From positions 1-64,000 of the forward strand of contig CAVONS010000001.1 in the NCBI GenBank assembly GCA_963697345.1: DNA of 64,000 bases, in the 5' to 3' direction. Origin of the DNA: Prado023 sp963697345 (GTDB lineage Bacteria > Actinomycetota > Actinomycetes > S36-B12 > CAIYMF01). The notes beneath the pieces are model-generated. The model ran no database searches and was not told the DNA's origin. It saw only the letters and a program-made list of their open reading frames with translations. Below, one piece after another: positions 18,080 to 26,983 of the stretch (within the stretch, counting starts at the first letter, position 1; every line of letters starts with the position of its first letter). The translations under genes were made by a program, and so were the position numbers.

Positions 18080-19306
18080 TCAGCTCATCATGGCGCTGAG
18101 GACTGCGTGCGCCACCTGCGTGCCGGTGACGTCGCTGTGGTCGCTGATGAACGCGTCCGCCCTCAGGTTGGCCACGCGCCGCGGGGTGAACTGGTAGCTC
18201 CCGCCCACGTCGAGCAGCGGTGTGTCGGGGTCGGCTTCGGGGGTCTTCTGCGCACCGTTGCTCCCGATGCCCCCGTAGGGATCGTCGCTGTCGCCCAGCG
18301 CTGCGGCGTTCTGTCTGGCCAGGCGAGAGGCGATGGCGTACGCCAGGCCCACTGCCTTGTCATTGCGGGTGTGCGTGACGATCATGGGGCCCGTCAGCCG
18401 ATCGGGGACGCCTCGGAACGCGCCGTTGCGGCCGCTGCCGTCGAAGTTCGTGGCCATCCCGAAGTGGCTGAAAGCCGCCTGCAGCAGGCTCAGCGAGTGT
18501 ACTCGGGCTTGGGTCGTGTGGGCGGCTGCGGTGACGGCGCGACCGCCGAAGGAGTGGCCCACGAGATGCAGGCGGGCGTCGGGAAGCTCTGCCTGGAGAG
18601 CCTCGAGGGTAGTGGCGATGCCGTTGCTGCCCACCTTTCCGGCCCTGTCCTTCATCGTGTAGTAGGTGGTGAGGTTGAGCAGGTTGCGGGCTGAGCGGAG
18701 GAACCCGCTGAGGCTCAACCCGGCCGCGCCGCCACCGGCCGCGCCGACCCCGCTCAGACCTCCGGAGCTGCGAGCGGCGTCGAACACCTCGTCAGCGCTG
18801 CCGTTCCTCAGACTTGCGGGCGGCGGGTCCTCATCGTCGTCGCCAGTCTCCGGAACGAGCCCGCGCAGCAGTTCGAGGTAGGCCTGCCGCGCCTGGGCCG
18901 AGGAGTCCAGCTGGGGGATCAGGTCCACCAGTTGCGTTCGCACGTCGACGTCCTCGATGCGATCGGTGAGCTCGGAGATCAGCTCACCGGCCTGGTCGGT
19001 CACCCCCGCGCCGCCCCCCGCGATCGAGTTGTCGTCGGCCCACTTGATGGAGGGCCACAGGACGCCGATCAGGGCGATGGTGCGACCAGCCCCGGCCGGC
19101 ACGCCCGGCGCGACGGTCGACATGCTCGCCGCGAGGCTCTCGTAGAGGCGCCGCGCGGCCTGCATGTCGTTGTTCCATCCGTGGACCATCACGAGCACGT
19201 CGGTGGCTCCGGCCGCCTTGACGGTCTGGATCGCCGCGGACAGCTCGGCGGGATCGCTCACAGTTCCGTCCGAGCGCATCTGGACCTCGGCGTATGGGTA
19301 CTGCAT
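18080..19306 (-). CDS. Alpha/beta hydrolase (lipase/esterase-like)
   Basis: The 408-residue protein has the alpha/beta hydrolase core: VLVMVHGWNND (oxyanion HG at 42-43) and nucleophile elbow LVGHSFGGRA with Ser252, then a probable acid in the THTRNDKAVG segment and a histidine near the C-terminus (ISDHSDV). Between strands is a long insertion (about 130-225) rich in Gly/Ala/Asp that may be a lid. No signal peptide is visible. ATG 19306 follows AAGGAGAGGTG, a strong ribosome site. It lies 20 bp after the S8 peptidase gene, so the two are probably co-transcribed. Substrate unknown; lipid or polyester hydrolysis is plausible from the fold only. Confidence 0.82.
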   Translation of the reverse strand: MQYPYAEVQMRSDGTVSDPAELSAAIQTVKAAGATDVLVMVHGWNNDMQAARRLYESLAASMSTVAPGVPAGAGRTIALIGVLWPSIKWADDNSIAGGGAGVTDQAGELISELTDRIEDVDVRTQLVDLIPQLDSSAQARQAYLELLRGLVPETGDDDEDPPPASLRNGSADEVFDAARSSGGLSGVGAAGGGAAGLSLSGFLRSARNLLNLTTYYTMKDRAGKVGSNGIATTLEALQAELPDARLHLVGHSFGGRAVTAAAHTTQARVHSLSLLQAAFSHFGMATNFDGSGRNGAFRGVPDRLTGPMIVTHTRNDKAVGLAYAIASRLARQNAAALGDSDDPYGGIGSNGAQKTPEADPDTPLLDVGGSYQFTPRRVANLRADAFISDHSDVTGTQVAHAVLSAMMS

Positions 19307-19325
19307 GTCGTCACCTCTCCTTGGG

Positions 19326-20945
19326 CTAGACGTACTGGATCGCGCGCATCGCATCCACCAGGCCAGCGCCTTGGAACGTCCGGTGCCTGCCCAGGTCCGT
19401 GGAGGTGTCCATGAGGATGCGCTTGACCTCCTCGGGGCGGCCGACGAACTCGCGGTGGACCGAGAGGAACGCTGCGGCGACCCCCGAGACGTGGGGCGCT
19501 GCCATCGAGGTTCCGCTGTCCTCGACGTAGGTGGCGTCGGGCTCTCGGGTCTGTGCCTGGGCCCGCAGCGCGCCGGCAGCGGCGCTGACGACGCGTTCGC
19601 CTGGGGCGACCAGGTCGGGCTTGAGCCGGCCGTCTCCGGTCGGGCCCTTCGAGGAGAAGTAGGAGATGCCGGTCGTGTGGGGGCGGGTCGATGTGGAGCC
19701 GACCGTGATCGCCCGATCGGCGTTGCCCGGGTCGTTGATCGTCATCGCGAAGGGCAGGCGCATTTGCCGTTCGGCGTCGTCCAGGGCGTAGCCGTAGCCG
19801 GTGTTGCCGGCGGCGACGACGACCAGCACGCCGCTGCGGACGAGGCGGTCGACCTCGCGGCACACGGGGGTCAGCCCTGTGCCGAACCAGGATGGATCGA
19901 ACGGATACCCGACGGAGAGGTTGATTCCATGGACCGCCAGGTCTCGGCCATCCGCGTTGAGCTCGGAGATGTACTCCAGTGCGTTGAGCAGCGCCGCCAC
20001 GTCGCCGGACCCGTCGGATCGCAGGACCTTGCACGACATGAGCGTCGTCAGCGGGGCCATCCCGGCGATGTGGCCCATCTCCAGGCGGGAGCCTGACCGG
20101 GAGGCGTTCTCGTCCTGGAACCAGGTCGCGGCGATCAGTGGCTCGCCCTCGGGTGCGTGCTGCTCTCCGGCGATGATGCCGGCCACGTGGGTGCCATGCC
20201 CAGCAAGGTCCTCCAACGGGTCCTCACCGGCGATGAAGCTGCGGTGCTCGAGCTTGGCGGGAAGGGTCAGGTTGTGATGCCTCTCGAAGTGCAGGTGATC
20301 CTTCTGGATCCCCGAGTCCAGCACCGCCCAGACGATTCCCGCCCCCTCCGCGGAGAACGACCGCCGGGCGGCATCGGACTTCGTGGTGGTGATCGTCCGG
20401 TGGATGAGGGTGCCCACCTCGAAGTTCGGCCAGATCCGGTGGATGGCCCACCGGGGGGCGGCGTGGGGTGGGCGGGATCGCCCCGAGGGGTCCTTGGTGA
20501 CCGGGGAGCCGTCGGGGGCCAGATCCGGCTGGGCGGCTGGCTTGCGCGCCTCCTGCTGATCCCTGGCGACCAGCGCCCGGATCTGGCGCGCGGTCAACCC
20601 GGCCGCCACATACCTCGAGGATCGTGCCTGGCCGGGACTCCTCGGCGCGCGGGGCGCCACCTCGCCCAGGAACCGCACCACATCCTGCACTGCTCCCGAT
20701 GCCCCAGCGGGATGGGCGGTGCTGACCTCGATGATGACCCCGATCACGTCGCGCGCCTTCGCCCTGCTCATCCGCTCCATGAGTGGGCGGGACACAACGG
20801 AGTCGGTGACCAGGTCCGGGGAGGTGGGACCCCGCTCGGCCGGCGCGGCCATGCCGTCCGATGCGCCGCGGCCTCGCCCGGTTCCGCTCGGCCCGCCCCG
20901 CGGGGAGCCAGCCGCCGGCTCGCGCGGGATCTCTGTGTGCTCCAT
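19326..20945 (-). CDS. Subtilisin-like serine peptidase (S8)
   Basis: The 539-residue peptidase carries the full S8 triad: Asp210 in VWAVLDSGIQ, His250 in GHGTHVAGIIAG, oxyanion Asn381 in VVVAAGNTG and Ser480 in DSGTSMAAPHVSG. The 200 residues before the catalytic domain are Pro/Arg/Ala-rich, with a helical segment about 50-130, and may act as a pro- or targeting region. There is no Sec signal. ATG 20945 follows GGAGGTGACCACCTG. It is downstream of the S41 gene (gap 211 bp) and 20 bp ahead of the alpha/beta hydrolase. Intracellular activity or export by an unconventional route would be needed (inference). Confidence 0.93.
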   Translation of the reverse strand: MEHTEIPREPAAGSPRGGPSGTGRGRGASDGMAAPAERGPTSPDLVTDSVVSRPLMERMSRAKARDVIGVIIEVSTAHPAGASGAVQDVVRFLGEVAPRAPRSPGQARSSRYVAAGLTARQIRALVARDQQEARKPAAQPDLAPDGSPVTKDPSGRSRPPHAAPRWAIHRIWPNFEVGTLIHRTITTTKSDAARRSFSAEGAGIVWAVLDSGIQKDHLHFERHHNLTLPAKLEHRSFIAGEDPLEDLAGHGTHVAGIIAGEQHAPEGEPLIAATWFQDENASRSGSRLEMGHIAGMAPLTTLMSCKVLRSDGSGDVAALLNALEYISELNADGRDLAVHGINLSVGYPFDPSWFGTGLTPVCREVDRLVRSGVLVVVAAGNTGYGYALDDAERQMRLPFAMTINDPGNADRAITVGSTSTRPHTTGISYFSSKGPTGDGRLKPDLVAPGERVVSAAAGALRAQAQTREPDATYVEDSGTSMAAPHVSGVAAAFLSVHREFVGRPEEVKRILMDTSTDLGRHRTFQGAGLVDAMRAIQYV

Positions 20946-21155
20946 CAGGTGGTCACCTCCAGCGGGACCCAGCTTCCGGTCTTGACCATAGCCACACCCT
21001 GGCCCGCACGGAACCCTGAGCGCTTGGGCGCCCGGGCGGCGCGTCGTCCGGGCGCCGGGACCGGACCTCGTCGGCCTTCCGATAGTTGCCCGATCACGCT
21101 GGCCTGCGCTGGCGGTTCGTCGAGCCAGGCCCCGACCCAGCGGGTCGGGGCCTGA

Positions 21156-23114
21156 TCAGCGGTTCCCGAGCCGACGGCGTTGCACAAGATCGGGACCGCT
21201 CCAGCCGACGACTTCGATCTGAGCACGGCGGTTCGAAGTTGTGATCTGGTGTTCGCCATCGCCCACAGTGAGGGTTTGCCAAGGATGATGATCTTGGTAG
21301 AGGTCAACGCGGTCGAGGCCCGTCGTAGTGAGGGTCAGTCTTCGCGTGGTGCGCTGCACCCGCAGTCTCGAGCGCGGTTGGGTGGTGAGGCGCTGGGCGC
21401 ACCAGGCGATCAGGTCGCGGTTGTCGTCGACGAGGTCCTCGCGACTCATGGCATAGGTCGTGGTTCCAGCGACGCCGAGGTCCTCGAGGGGGACGCCCTC
21501 GGCATCCCCGGTGCGGGTGGCGCGGCGCACTGACACAGTGAAGTGCACTCCGTCAGGCAGGTCCGGTAGGGCGTTAGGAGTGCCGAGGAGCGCCTCGCGA
21601 ACCAGAGTGTCGCGCCACACGTTTGCCCCGCCCGCGCCGGTGGCCCGGCCCACCGAGATGATGTCGCCGATGCGGTTGTCGGCGAATCCGGCGGCGAACA
21701 GGTCACCGGAGGAGTAGGTGTTCGCGTCGACAACGCAGAGCACGGGACCGCCGTAGTGCTGGCCGAGGTCGTTGCACGCCTCCGGGTCGGTGATCGGCAG
21801 TGGCTGGCTGTAGAGCTCGCCGGTGGAGAGGGCAGCCTGTAGCGAGGGGGCCCACCGTCCAACGCCGAACGGGTCACCAGGGCGTGCCGCGAGAGCGCGG
21901 GTGACGTCCGTGGCTAACCACGAGAATCGCGTCGGGGTGATGTGGTGGGGGGTGAACAGCTGCAGGGTCCGCTCGGCAGCCCAGATCAGGCCGCCCGGGT
22001 TTCCGCGCAGGTCGATGATCAGGCCGAGATCCGGCAGTTGGTCCACCAGATGGACGATCTCCTGCACGAAAGCCTCGTCGTCGCGGACGTCGAAGCTCCA
22101 GATCCGCAGATGTCCGACGGCACCGGACGGGGTCGAGCGGATCCGGGCCTGAAGGACATCGGGCATGGTCGTGTTCAGCACTTTGTCCGCAAGTGCGTCG
22201 GACTTGCGCGTGCGGCGCACCCGGGCCGGGGGCTCGGCGGATGCGGCGGCCCAAGCCCGGGGGGCGAAGATCAGCAGCTTCGCCCGCCTCACCGCCTCCG
22301 CGGCCGGGTTCACCGCGAGGCTGGCGTGCGTGGCCGGGGGTGCCATGCCGACGCCTCCCCTCTCGCTGCTGGACGCGCCGACCGCGGTGTGCGCGGTCCC
22401 TGGGCTCACCACCCGCCATGGGATGCGCACTTCACGTGGTACGCCCCCGGGAGGCTGGTACCCGACGATCACCCAGTGCTCGTCGGGGGGCGGGCCGTAC
22501 TCCAGCGATCGCAGGGTCAGGGTCTCGAGAGCGCGGGCGCGTCTGGTGTCCGGGCGACCCCCTGTCTCGTTGTCGGCCCACCTGTCCACGGCTCGATCAA
22601 ACGAGATCCCGCTCCACGAGAGCAATTCCACCCCAGTGACGAATTCCGGGTCGCCGATCAGGTCTGCTCGGCCGGTGTTTGACACTACGTAGCGGGGATC
22701 GTCCTCTGGGCCGTAGGCCTCCACTAGGAACGGCAGCACGGCGACCCGCCCGGCGAAGCCTCCCGCCCCCTGGTAGCGGGTGTGCGCGTCGCGCAGCCCG
22801 GTCACGATCTGCCAGAGCTCGCTATGGAAGTCGGTCTCAACCATCGTTGCGCAGCCTTCGCGCAGCAGACGCAGTCGCTGCACCGGGTCGACGCCGTATC
22901 GGGCCCTCTTCAGTGGCAGGTGGGTGTAGAGGCCCTCGAGGACCAGCAGCAGTGCCTCCACGACCCGCGTCTGGTCGTCGGGCGTCAGCGCCGCAGGCGC
23001 CGACCCGGACCCGGGCAGCACGGCGTCAGCCCGCGTGTTGCGCCCCTGCGAGGTGCTGAGCAGGTCGGCCAGCAGGACGCCGTCCTGTCGGCGATGTGCT
23101 TCGTCGGCGAGCAC
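21156..23114 (-). CDS. S41-family (C-terminal processing/tricorn-like) peptidase
   Basis: The 652-residue protein has a C-terminal S41 peptidase fold: LGLIIDLRGNPGG and the nucleophile region VVDANTYSSGDLFAAGF, followed by VGRATGAGGANVW. The N-terminal half (about 50-330) includes a helical cap (RLRLLREGCATMVETDF, GLRDAHTRYQG) and a beta-rich PDZ-like part. The last 100 residues form a beta-rich extension. GTG 23114 is preceded by GGGAGGGATC. No signal peptide is evident. It sits upstream of the S8 gene in the minus-strand hydrolase cluster. Its target is unknown. Confidence 0.85.
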   Translation of the reverse strand: MLADEAHRRQDGVLLADLLSTSQGRNTRADAVLPGSGSAPAALTPDDQTRVVEALLLVLEGLYTHLPLKRARYGVDPVQRLRLLREGCATMVETDFHSELWQIVTGLRDAHTRYQGAGGFAGRVAVLPFLVEAYGPEDDPRYVVSNTGRADLIGDPEFVTGVELLSWSGISFDRAVDRWADNETGGRPDTRRARALETLTLRSLEYGPPPDEHWVIVGYQPPGGVPREVRIPWRVVSPGTAHTAVGASSSERGGVGMAPPATHASLAVNPAAEAVRRAKLLIFAPRAWAAASAEPPARVRRTRKSDALADKVLNTTMPDVLQARIRSTPSGAVGHLRIWSFDVRDDEAFVQEIVHLVDQLPDLGLIIDLRGNPGGLIWAAERTLQLFTPHHITPTRFSWLATDVTRALAARPGDPFGVGRWAPSLQAALSTGELYSQPLPITDPEACNDLGQHYGGPVLCVVDANTYSSGDLFAAGFADNRIGDIISVGRATGAGGANVWRDTLVREALLGTPNALPDLPDGVHFTVSVRRATRTGDAEGVPLEDLGVAGTTTYAMSREDLVDDNRDLIAWCAQRLTTQPRSRLRVQRTTRRLTLTTTGLDRVDLYQDHHPWQTLTVGDGEHQITTSNRRAQIEVVGWSGPDLVQRRRLGNR

Positions 23115-23284
23115 TGGAGATCCCTCCCTCAGCTGTTGAAGTCACCCGAGTGGTCGAGCGCCACGGCGTGGGAGCTCCGCCCGGTGGTGCTGGCGAGCCA
23201 CCGCGGGCCAGGTGTCAGCCGACCCAGTCGCGGCATGACCGGCGCGCCCGGATTCGAGGGCCTCGCGTTGGGGCCGCCTCTGAC

Positions 23285-23563
23285 GGGAGTATCCAGAAGG
23301 TGCTGCCCAGCCGTTTCCGAGACCCTTGGACCGCTGACCAGCCTCGCCGACCAGGACGCGCCGACGGACCGTCTCATGCGTGGCTGGTTCTGACCGACGA
23401 CCAGCGCGCGCGCCGATCCGTCCAGGCGGCCCCGGTGGACGAGCGTGCCCCATTCCAAGCAGAACGAAGTCGCCGAATAGCCATCCTCTTCCGGGAAGCC
23501 CTCGACGAGGGTCTGGTGGGGGGCACGCACGTAGTCCGGGTCGAAACGCAACTGCGCACTCAT
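23285..23563 (-). pseudogene. Uracil-DNA glycosylase-family remnant, frameshifted inside the GQDP motif
   Basis: An ATG at 23563 opens a frame with CLEWGTLVHRGRLDGSARAL then VVGQ, the run-up to the GQDP water-activating motif of uracil-DNA glycosylases. The frame then derails. One base shifted, it continues PATHETVRRRVLVGEAGQR, the next conserved block of this actinobacterial UDG-like family. Similarity fades after about 23290, so the catalytic C-terminal half is missing. It interrupts the hydrolase cluster between the YbaY-like and S41 genes, and shows that the island has lost cargo. Confidence 0.6.
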
Positions 23564-23770
23564 GCCATCCCCTTCTGCTCAGACCCGAGACACCGTTGGC
23601 TGCCGCCCGCCGACGCGGATCCGATGGCATTACGCGCTGCCGCTCCGTGCCTTCGGTTGCTGCGCCACCCGCGTCCGACGCTCCGATACGCAGGCGTGAT
23701 CGCTAGCCTGAAGTCGAGCACCACGCGCGCCGGGCTGTCAACAGCGAAGCGCATGGGGCGCCGTTCGAGC

Positions 23771-24136
23771 TCAGCCCACCTTGATGAGCGGGACCTCGGC
23801 CCGGTCCGGGGCCCCCCGGGTCAGCACGGGATGGCTGGCGGGGGAGAGGAAGTCGCCCACCTCGATCTCCCCGGAGCCGGTGCAGTCGACGTGGACGAAG
23901 ACGCTGTAGCTGGCACGTGCGTCGATCAGCCCGATCGGGACGGGGACGTCGACGTCAGCGTCCGCGGCGCCCGCAGCCAGTGGGACGGCGAGGTCGGCGA
24001 CGACATCTGCGGCACGATCAGCGATCGACACGTCGCTGACCTGGACCCGGAGCAGCGCGCCGTTCGGTGCTGAGGTTCCCCGGGGCAGTTGCACGTGGAC
24101 GTGCACGCTGCGGAGCCGACCCGCCTCATCGGTCAT
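23771..24136 (-). CDS. YbaY-like (lipoprotein/YscW-fold) protein without a signal
   Basis: The 121-residue protein resembles the YbaY domain: an LLRVQVSDVSIADRAADVVA strand-turn, a central acidic stretch, VPIGLIDARASYSVFVHVDC and the terminal SPASHPVLTRGAPD. YbaY proteins are usually envelope lipoproteins with one compact beta-domain. Here no lipobox or signal peptide is present. ATG 24136 follows CCAGGAGGG and overlaps the end of the ATP-grasp gene by 11 bp, so the two are translationally coupled. This tight coupling suggests a partner or substrate of the ligase (inference). Confidence 0.65.
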   Translation of the reverse strand: MTDEAGRLRSVHVHVQLPRGTSAPNGALLRVQVSDVSIADRAADVVADLAVPLAAGAADADVDVPVPIGLIDARASYSVFVHVDCTGSGEIEVGDFLSPASHPVLTRGAPDRAEVPLIKVG

Positions 24137-25085
24137 GTGAGCCCTCCTGGTGGAGCTTGGTGAGCAGGGCCGCCATCGCGGCGGTCATGGGCTGGCCTGT
24201 TCGCTCCTCGACGAAGCGCCACTCACCCGCGGGGTTCACCTCGAGGAAGACGTATGCGCCATCTGCGGCCTTGAGCAGGTCGATGGCACCGTACACGAGC
24301 CCCAGGCGGGCCAGCAGTCGGCGCAGGCCGTCCTCGACGGATGGGGGAAGTGCGGTCGGGCGGAACCGGGCCCGGCCGAGGTCGACCCGGTAGTCCAGGT
24401 CGTAGCCCCCGGGCGACTTGGTGATCTCGGTGGCGAACAGGTCCTCGCCGATCACCGTCACGCGGAGGTCGGCGACAGCCTGCACCCGCTGCTGGAAGAT
24501 CACCGGAGCCAGCGCGACGTGGTCGAGCAGGTCGACCTCCTCCTCGCGCAGGACGCGCGTCTCGCGCCAATGGGACTCGGTGGCCAGGAAGGTTTTATAG
24601 ACGGTCTGCGCGGGCCCCCAACGCTCGACGAAGGCACTGGCCTGGGCGGGGTCGTTGGTGATCAGCGTCTCGGGGACGGGCAACCCGAGGTCTCCGGCCA
24701 CGGCCAGCTGGTAGGGCTTGTGGTGCGCCACCTCATCGAGGTCCGGCGGGTTCACCCAGGTTGCGTCCAAGCTGTGCCACATGCCCGACATGGCCTCGTG
24801 CGCCTCTGACAGGGCGAACGGAACCATGCCCGGCTCCAACTGCGGGTCCAGCCCGTAGGGCCGCGGTCGACGCCACCACACCACGCGCGTGGCATCGAGG
24901 TCGAACACAGCTCCGGCAGATTCCAGCACCGTCTGCCGCGTCCCGCCGCTGAAGTGCTGCGTCAGCCGGCTGTGCCGGGGGAACGCGCCGGTATCGACCA
25001 TCGTCACCGGCGCCCCCGAGCGGTGCAGGTGTTCCAGCACGACGGCCGCGTGGTCGTCGTCGTCATGCGAGGCTACGACGATCAC
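24126..25085 (-). CDS. ATP-grasp peptide ligase, graspetide/MvdD-like
   Basis: The 319-residue enzyme fits the ATP-grasp fold of RiPP-type ester/amide ligases. The N-terminal domain starts MIVVASHDDDDHAAVVLEHL, followed by a central ATP-grasp region with Lys164 in VYKTF, QQRVQAVADLRVTVIG and, at the end, GAIDLL (Asp269) and FLEVNPAGEW (Glu282, Asn284), the Mg-ATP ligands. The FLEVNPAGEWRFVEERTG signature is typical of MvdC/MvdD-like enzymes that form omega-ester or amide links between side chains. It starts at GTG 25085, 37 bp after the astacin gene. No short graspetide precursor with T-x-K-x-P-S-D-like repeats is seen nearby. Candidate substrates are the C-terminal tail of the astacin or the YbaY-like protein (inference). 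Confidence 0.8.
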   Translation of the reverse strand: MIVVASHDDDDHAAVVLEHLHRSGAPVTMVDTGAFPRHSRLTQHFSGGTRQTVLESAGAVFDLDATRVVWWRRPRPYGLDPQLEPGMVPFALSEAHEAMSGMWHSLDATWVNPPDLDEVAHHKPYQLAVAGDLGLPVPETLITNDPAQASAFVERWGPAQTVYKTFLATESHWRETRVLREEEVDLLDHVALAPVIFQQRVQAVADLRVTVIGEDLFATEITKSPGGYDLDYRVDLGRARFRPTALPPSVEDGLRRLLARLGLVYGAIDLLKAADGAYVFLEVNPAGEWRFVEERTGQPMTAAMAALLTKLHQEGSHDR

Positions 25086-25122
25086 GCGACCGCCTCGTCA
25101 CGCTGGCGTGGCAGCGGTCGGC

Positions 25123-26430
25123 TCATCCAGCGCCCATGGCCTCGTCGTAGGCCGCCGCGATCGCGTCGCGGATTCCCTGCAACTGCCCCAGCTCCAGTCC
25201 GGCCTCGGCCGCCGCGGCCTGGGCCCGGCCCATTGCGGCTTCCACCTCCAGTAACTGGGTCTGCAGCGCCTCCAGCGCGCTGGCCGCGGCCACCTGCGCC
25301 TGCTCTTCGGCCCCCAGATCGGCGTGGTGGCCGGTCGCCATGGCGAACGGTCGCAACCCGCCCAGGGGGTTGGGGTTGACCAGCGGCCCGCCACCACCCG
25401 GGAGGTTCGGCACGTCGTAGCCCGCCAGCTTGACCGGCCCGGGATCGCGCGGTGGCTTGCGCGGATCGCGCACGACCTTGATGATCCGCTCGTCATCGAT
25501 GACCTTCTTGAACACCTTCGGGTCGCGCACCGGCTTCAGCGGTTCCCGCCAGAGCGGCTTGACCACGCCACCGCCGCACCCGGGGTACATCGCCTGGACG
25601 GCCGCGATGTCACCGGGGCTCAGCCCGTTGCGCTGGCCGATCTGGGCAGTGGGATCGACCGGCGTGATCGTCTCGAGGCCGTTCTTGGAGAACGCCGTGC
25701 GCGGGTAGTGCATGATCGAGCCGTAGTCGTAGCCACCCAGGTCGTCGCCGTCGGTGATGTGCTGGGAGAACTGGGACGCCATCCCGGTCTGGATGTTCTG
25801 CCAGTTGATGGTCACGAACTGGTCGCGATCCTCACGGCTCTGCTCGTGCCACAGGCCGACCGTGTGGCCGATCTCGTGGATCGCGTTGCCGGTGGAGCAC
25901 CCGGTCCCGAGGCTGATCGTCTGGCGCCCGCCCCGCATGCCCAGCATCGACCAGCACCCGCCGCTGTCGGTGAAGAAGACCCAGTTCGCCTCGGTCGTGC
26001 GCACCGGGAAGCGGAAGTTGGTGTTGGCCTCCCAGTGCGCGATCGCATCGGTGACCCGCGCCTGATTCGGAAGGTTCGGGTCGATCTCATAGGGGATCCG
26101 GCAGTTGGGCCAGCGGAACTGCTCTCCGGTGATCCCGACCCCGAACGCGACCCCTAGGCCGGCCTGGTCCCGCATCGCCGTGGTCGCCGAGTCGACGGCG
26201 TCCACCGACCCGAGGGCGATGTCGCCGTCGACGATGGCCATCCCGTCGACCTCCACGTACTGGATCGCCTTGATCCCGAACGTGGTCCCGGCGATCAGCG
26301 CGGTCCCGATCCTCGGTTCGTCCGGCACAGTCCCGTACTGCTCGGCCCGCTGGACCTCGTCGCCCGCACCTGCGTCGTCGTGATTCGGTGGCGTTCCACC
26401 GCTGCCCCTGCCCTTTCCTGACGTTGCCAT
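25123..26430 (-). CDS. Astacin-type zinc metallopeptidase (M12A) with helical C-terminal tail
   Basis: The 435-residue protein contains an astacin catalytic domain at about 105-285: RIPYEID, the zinc site HEIGHTVGLWHEQSR (185-199) with the extra Glu and third His of metzincins, and the Met-turn YDYGSIMHYP (235-243). Cysteines at about 110, 159, 178 and 285 could form the family disulfides. The N-terminus (1-35) is Gly/Asp-rich with no signal. After the catalytic domain comes an RDP-rich basic linker (300-331), a motif GLRPFAMATGHHADL (358-372), then a Glu/Gln/Ala helix to the end. ATG 26430 follows GAGAGGTTGACAT. It is the first gene of the minus-strand set leading into the ATP-grasp ligase. 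The tail could be a recognition or modification site (inference). Confidence 0.9.
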   Translation of the reverse strand: MATSGKGRGSGGTPPNHDDAGAGDEVQRAEQYGTVPDEPRIGTALIAGTTFGIKAIQYVEVDGMAIVDGDIALGSVDAVDSATTAMRDQAGLGVAFGVGITGEQFRWPNCRIPYEIDPNLPNQARVTDAIAHWEANTNFRFPVRTTEANWVFFTDSGGCWSMLGMRGGRQTISLGTGCSTGNAIHEIGHTVGLWHEQSREDRDQFVTINWQNIQTGMASQFSQHITDGDDLGGYDYGSIMHYPRTAFSKNGLETITPVDPTAQIGQRNGLSPGDIAAVQAMYPGCGGGVVKPLWREPLKPVRDPKVFKKVIDDERIIKVVRDPRKPPRDPGPVKLAGYDVPNLPGGGGPLVNPNPLGGLRPFAMATGHHADLGAEEQAQVAAASALEALQTQLLEVEAAMGRAQAAAAEAGLELGQLQGIRDAIAAAYDEAMGAG

Positions 26431-26983
26431 ATGTCAACCTCTCGTTGGCGTCGGCGCCGTTCGACTGAACGATCGCCTCCACTCTCCTCGCGGCCCCGCG
26501 CCAGTGTCAATGGTCAGGGCAGCCTCACCTGATGCCGCCGCTCTAGGACCGCGTTCCCGGATGCCGTGCTTGCGCGGACGAGGCCGGCACGCCGCTGCGC
26601 CCTGAGACGCTGGAACTTGAGTGGGACCGACTGTGCCAGCAGGCCAGCGAGGCGGAGCGGGCGGCTGAGCGAGCGGAAGCCCCGGTCGTCGGGCTGCACG
26701 CGGCCCCGCACGAGGAGGTGACGATCCTGCGTGCCGCGGGCCTTTCGGATCGTGACAGTCGTTGCGCGGCTGGGTCAAGGGGAGAACGTGATGCGTGCAG
26801 GGCGCGGTTTTGGAGGCCACCGTGAAACGTCGCCGACGTCGACCTCCATCCGGGCACTGGGGCCTTCTGGCCCTTGTCTGACAAACGCGAGGTCGGGACG
26901 CTGTTGATGGAAGTTCGTTGGCGGGACAGTAGGTTCGATCCCGCGCAACAGGGGGTCTTGGGTGGCTTCCGGGAAGGGGCGGC
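26431..26983. other. Divergent promoter region with a possible gene remnant
   Basis: This lies between the astacin gene (minus) and the membrane protein (plus) and should hold both promoters; I cannot pick out reliable -35/-10 boxes. On the plus strand from about 26595 to 26825 a stretch without a start codon encodes a Glu/Ala-rich helical peptide (LRPETLELEWDRLCQQASEA) with coding-like codon bias, perhaps a decayed gene. Confidence 0.35.
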
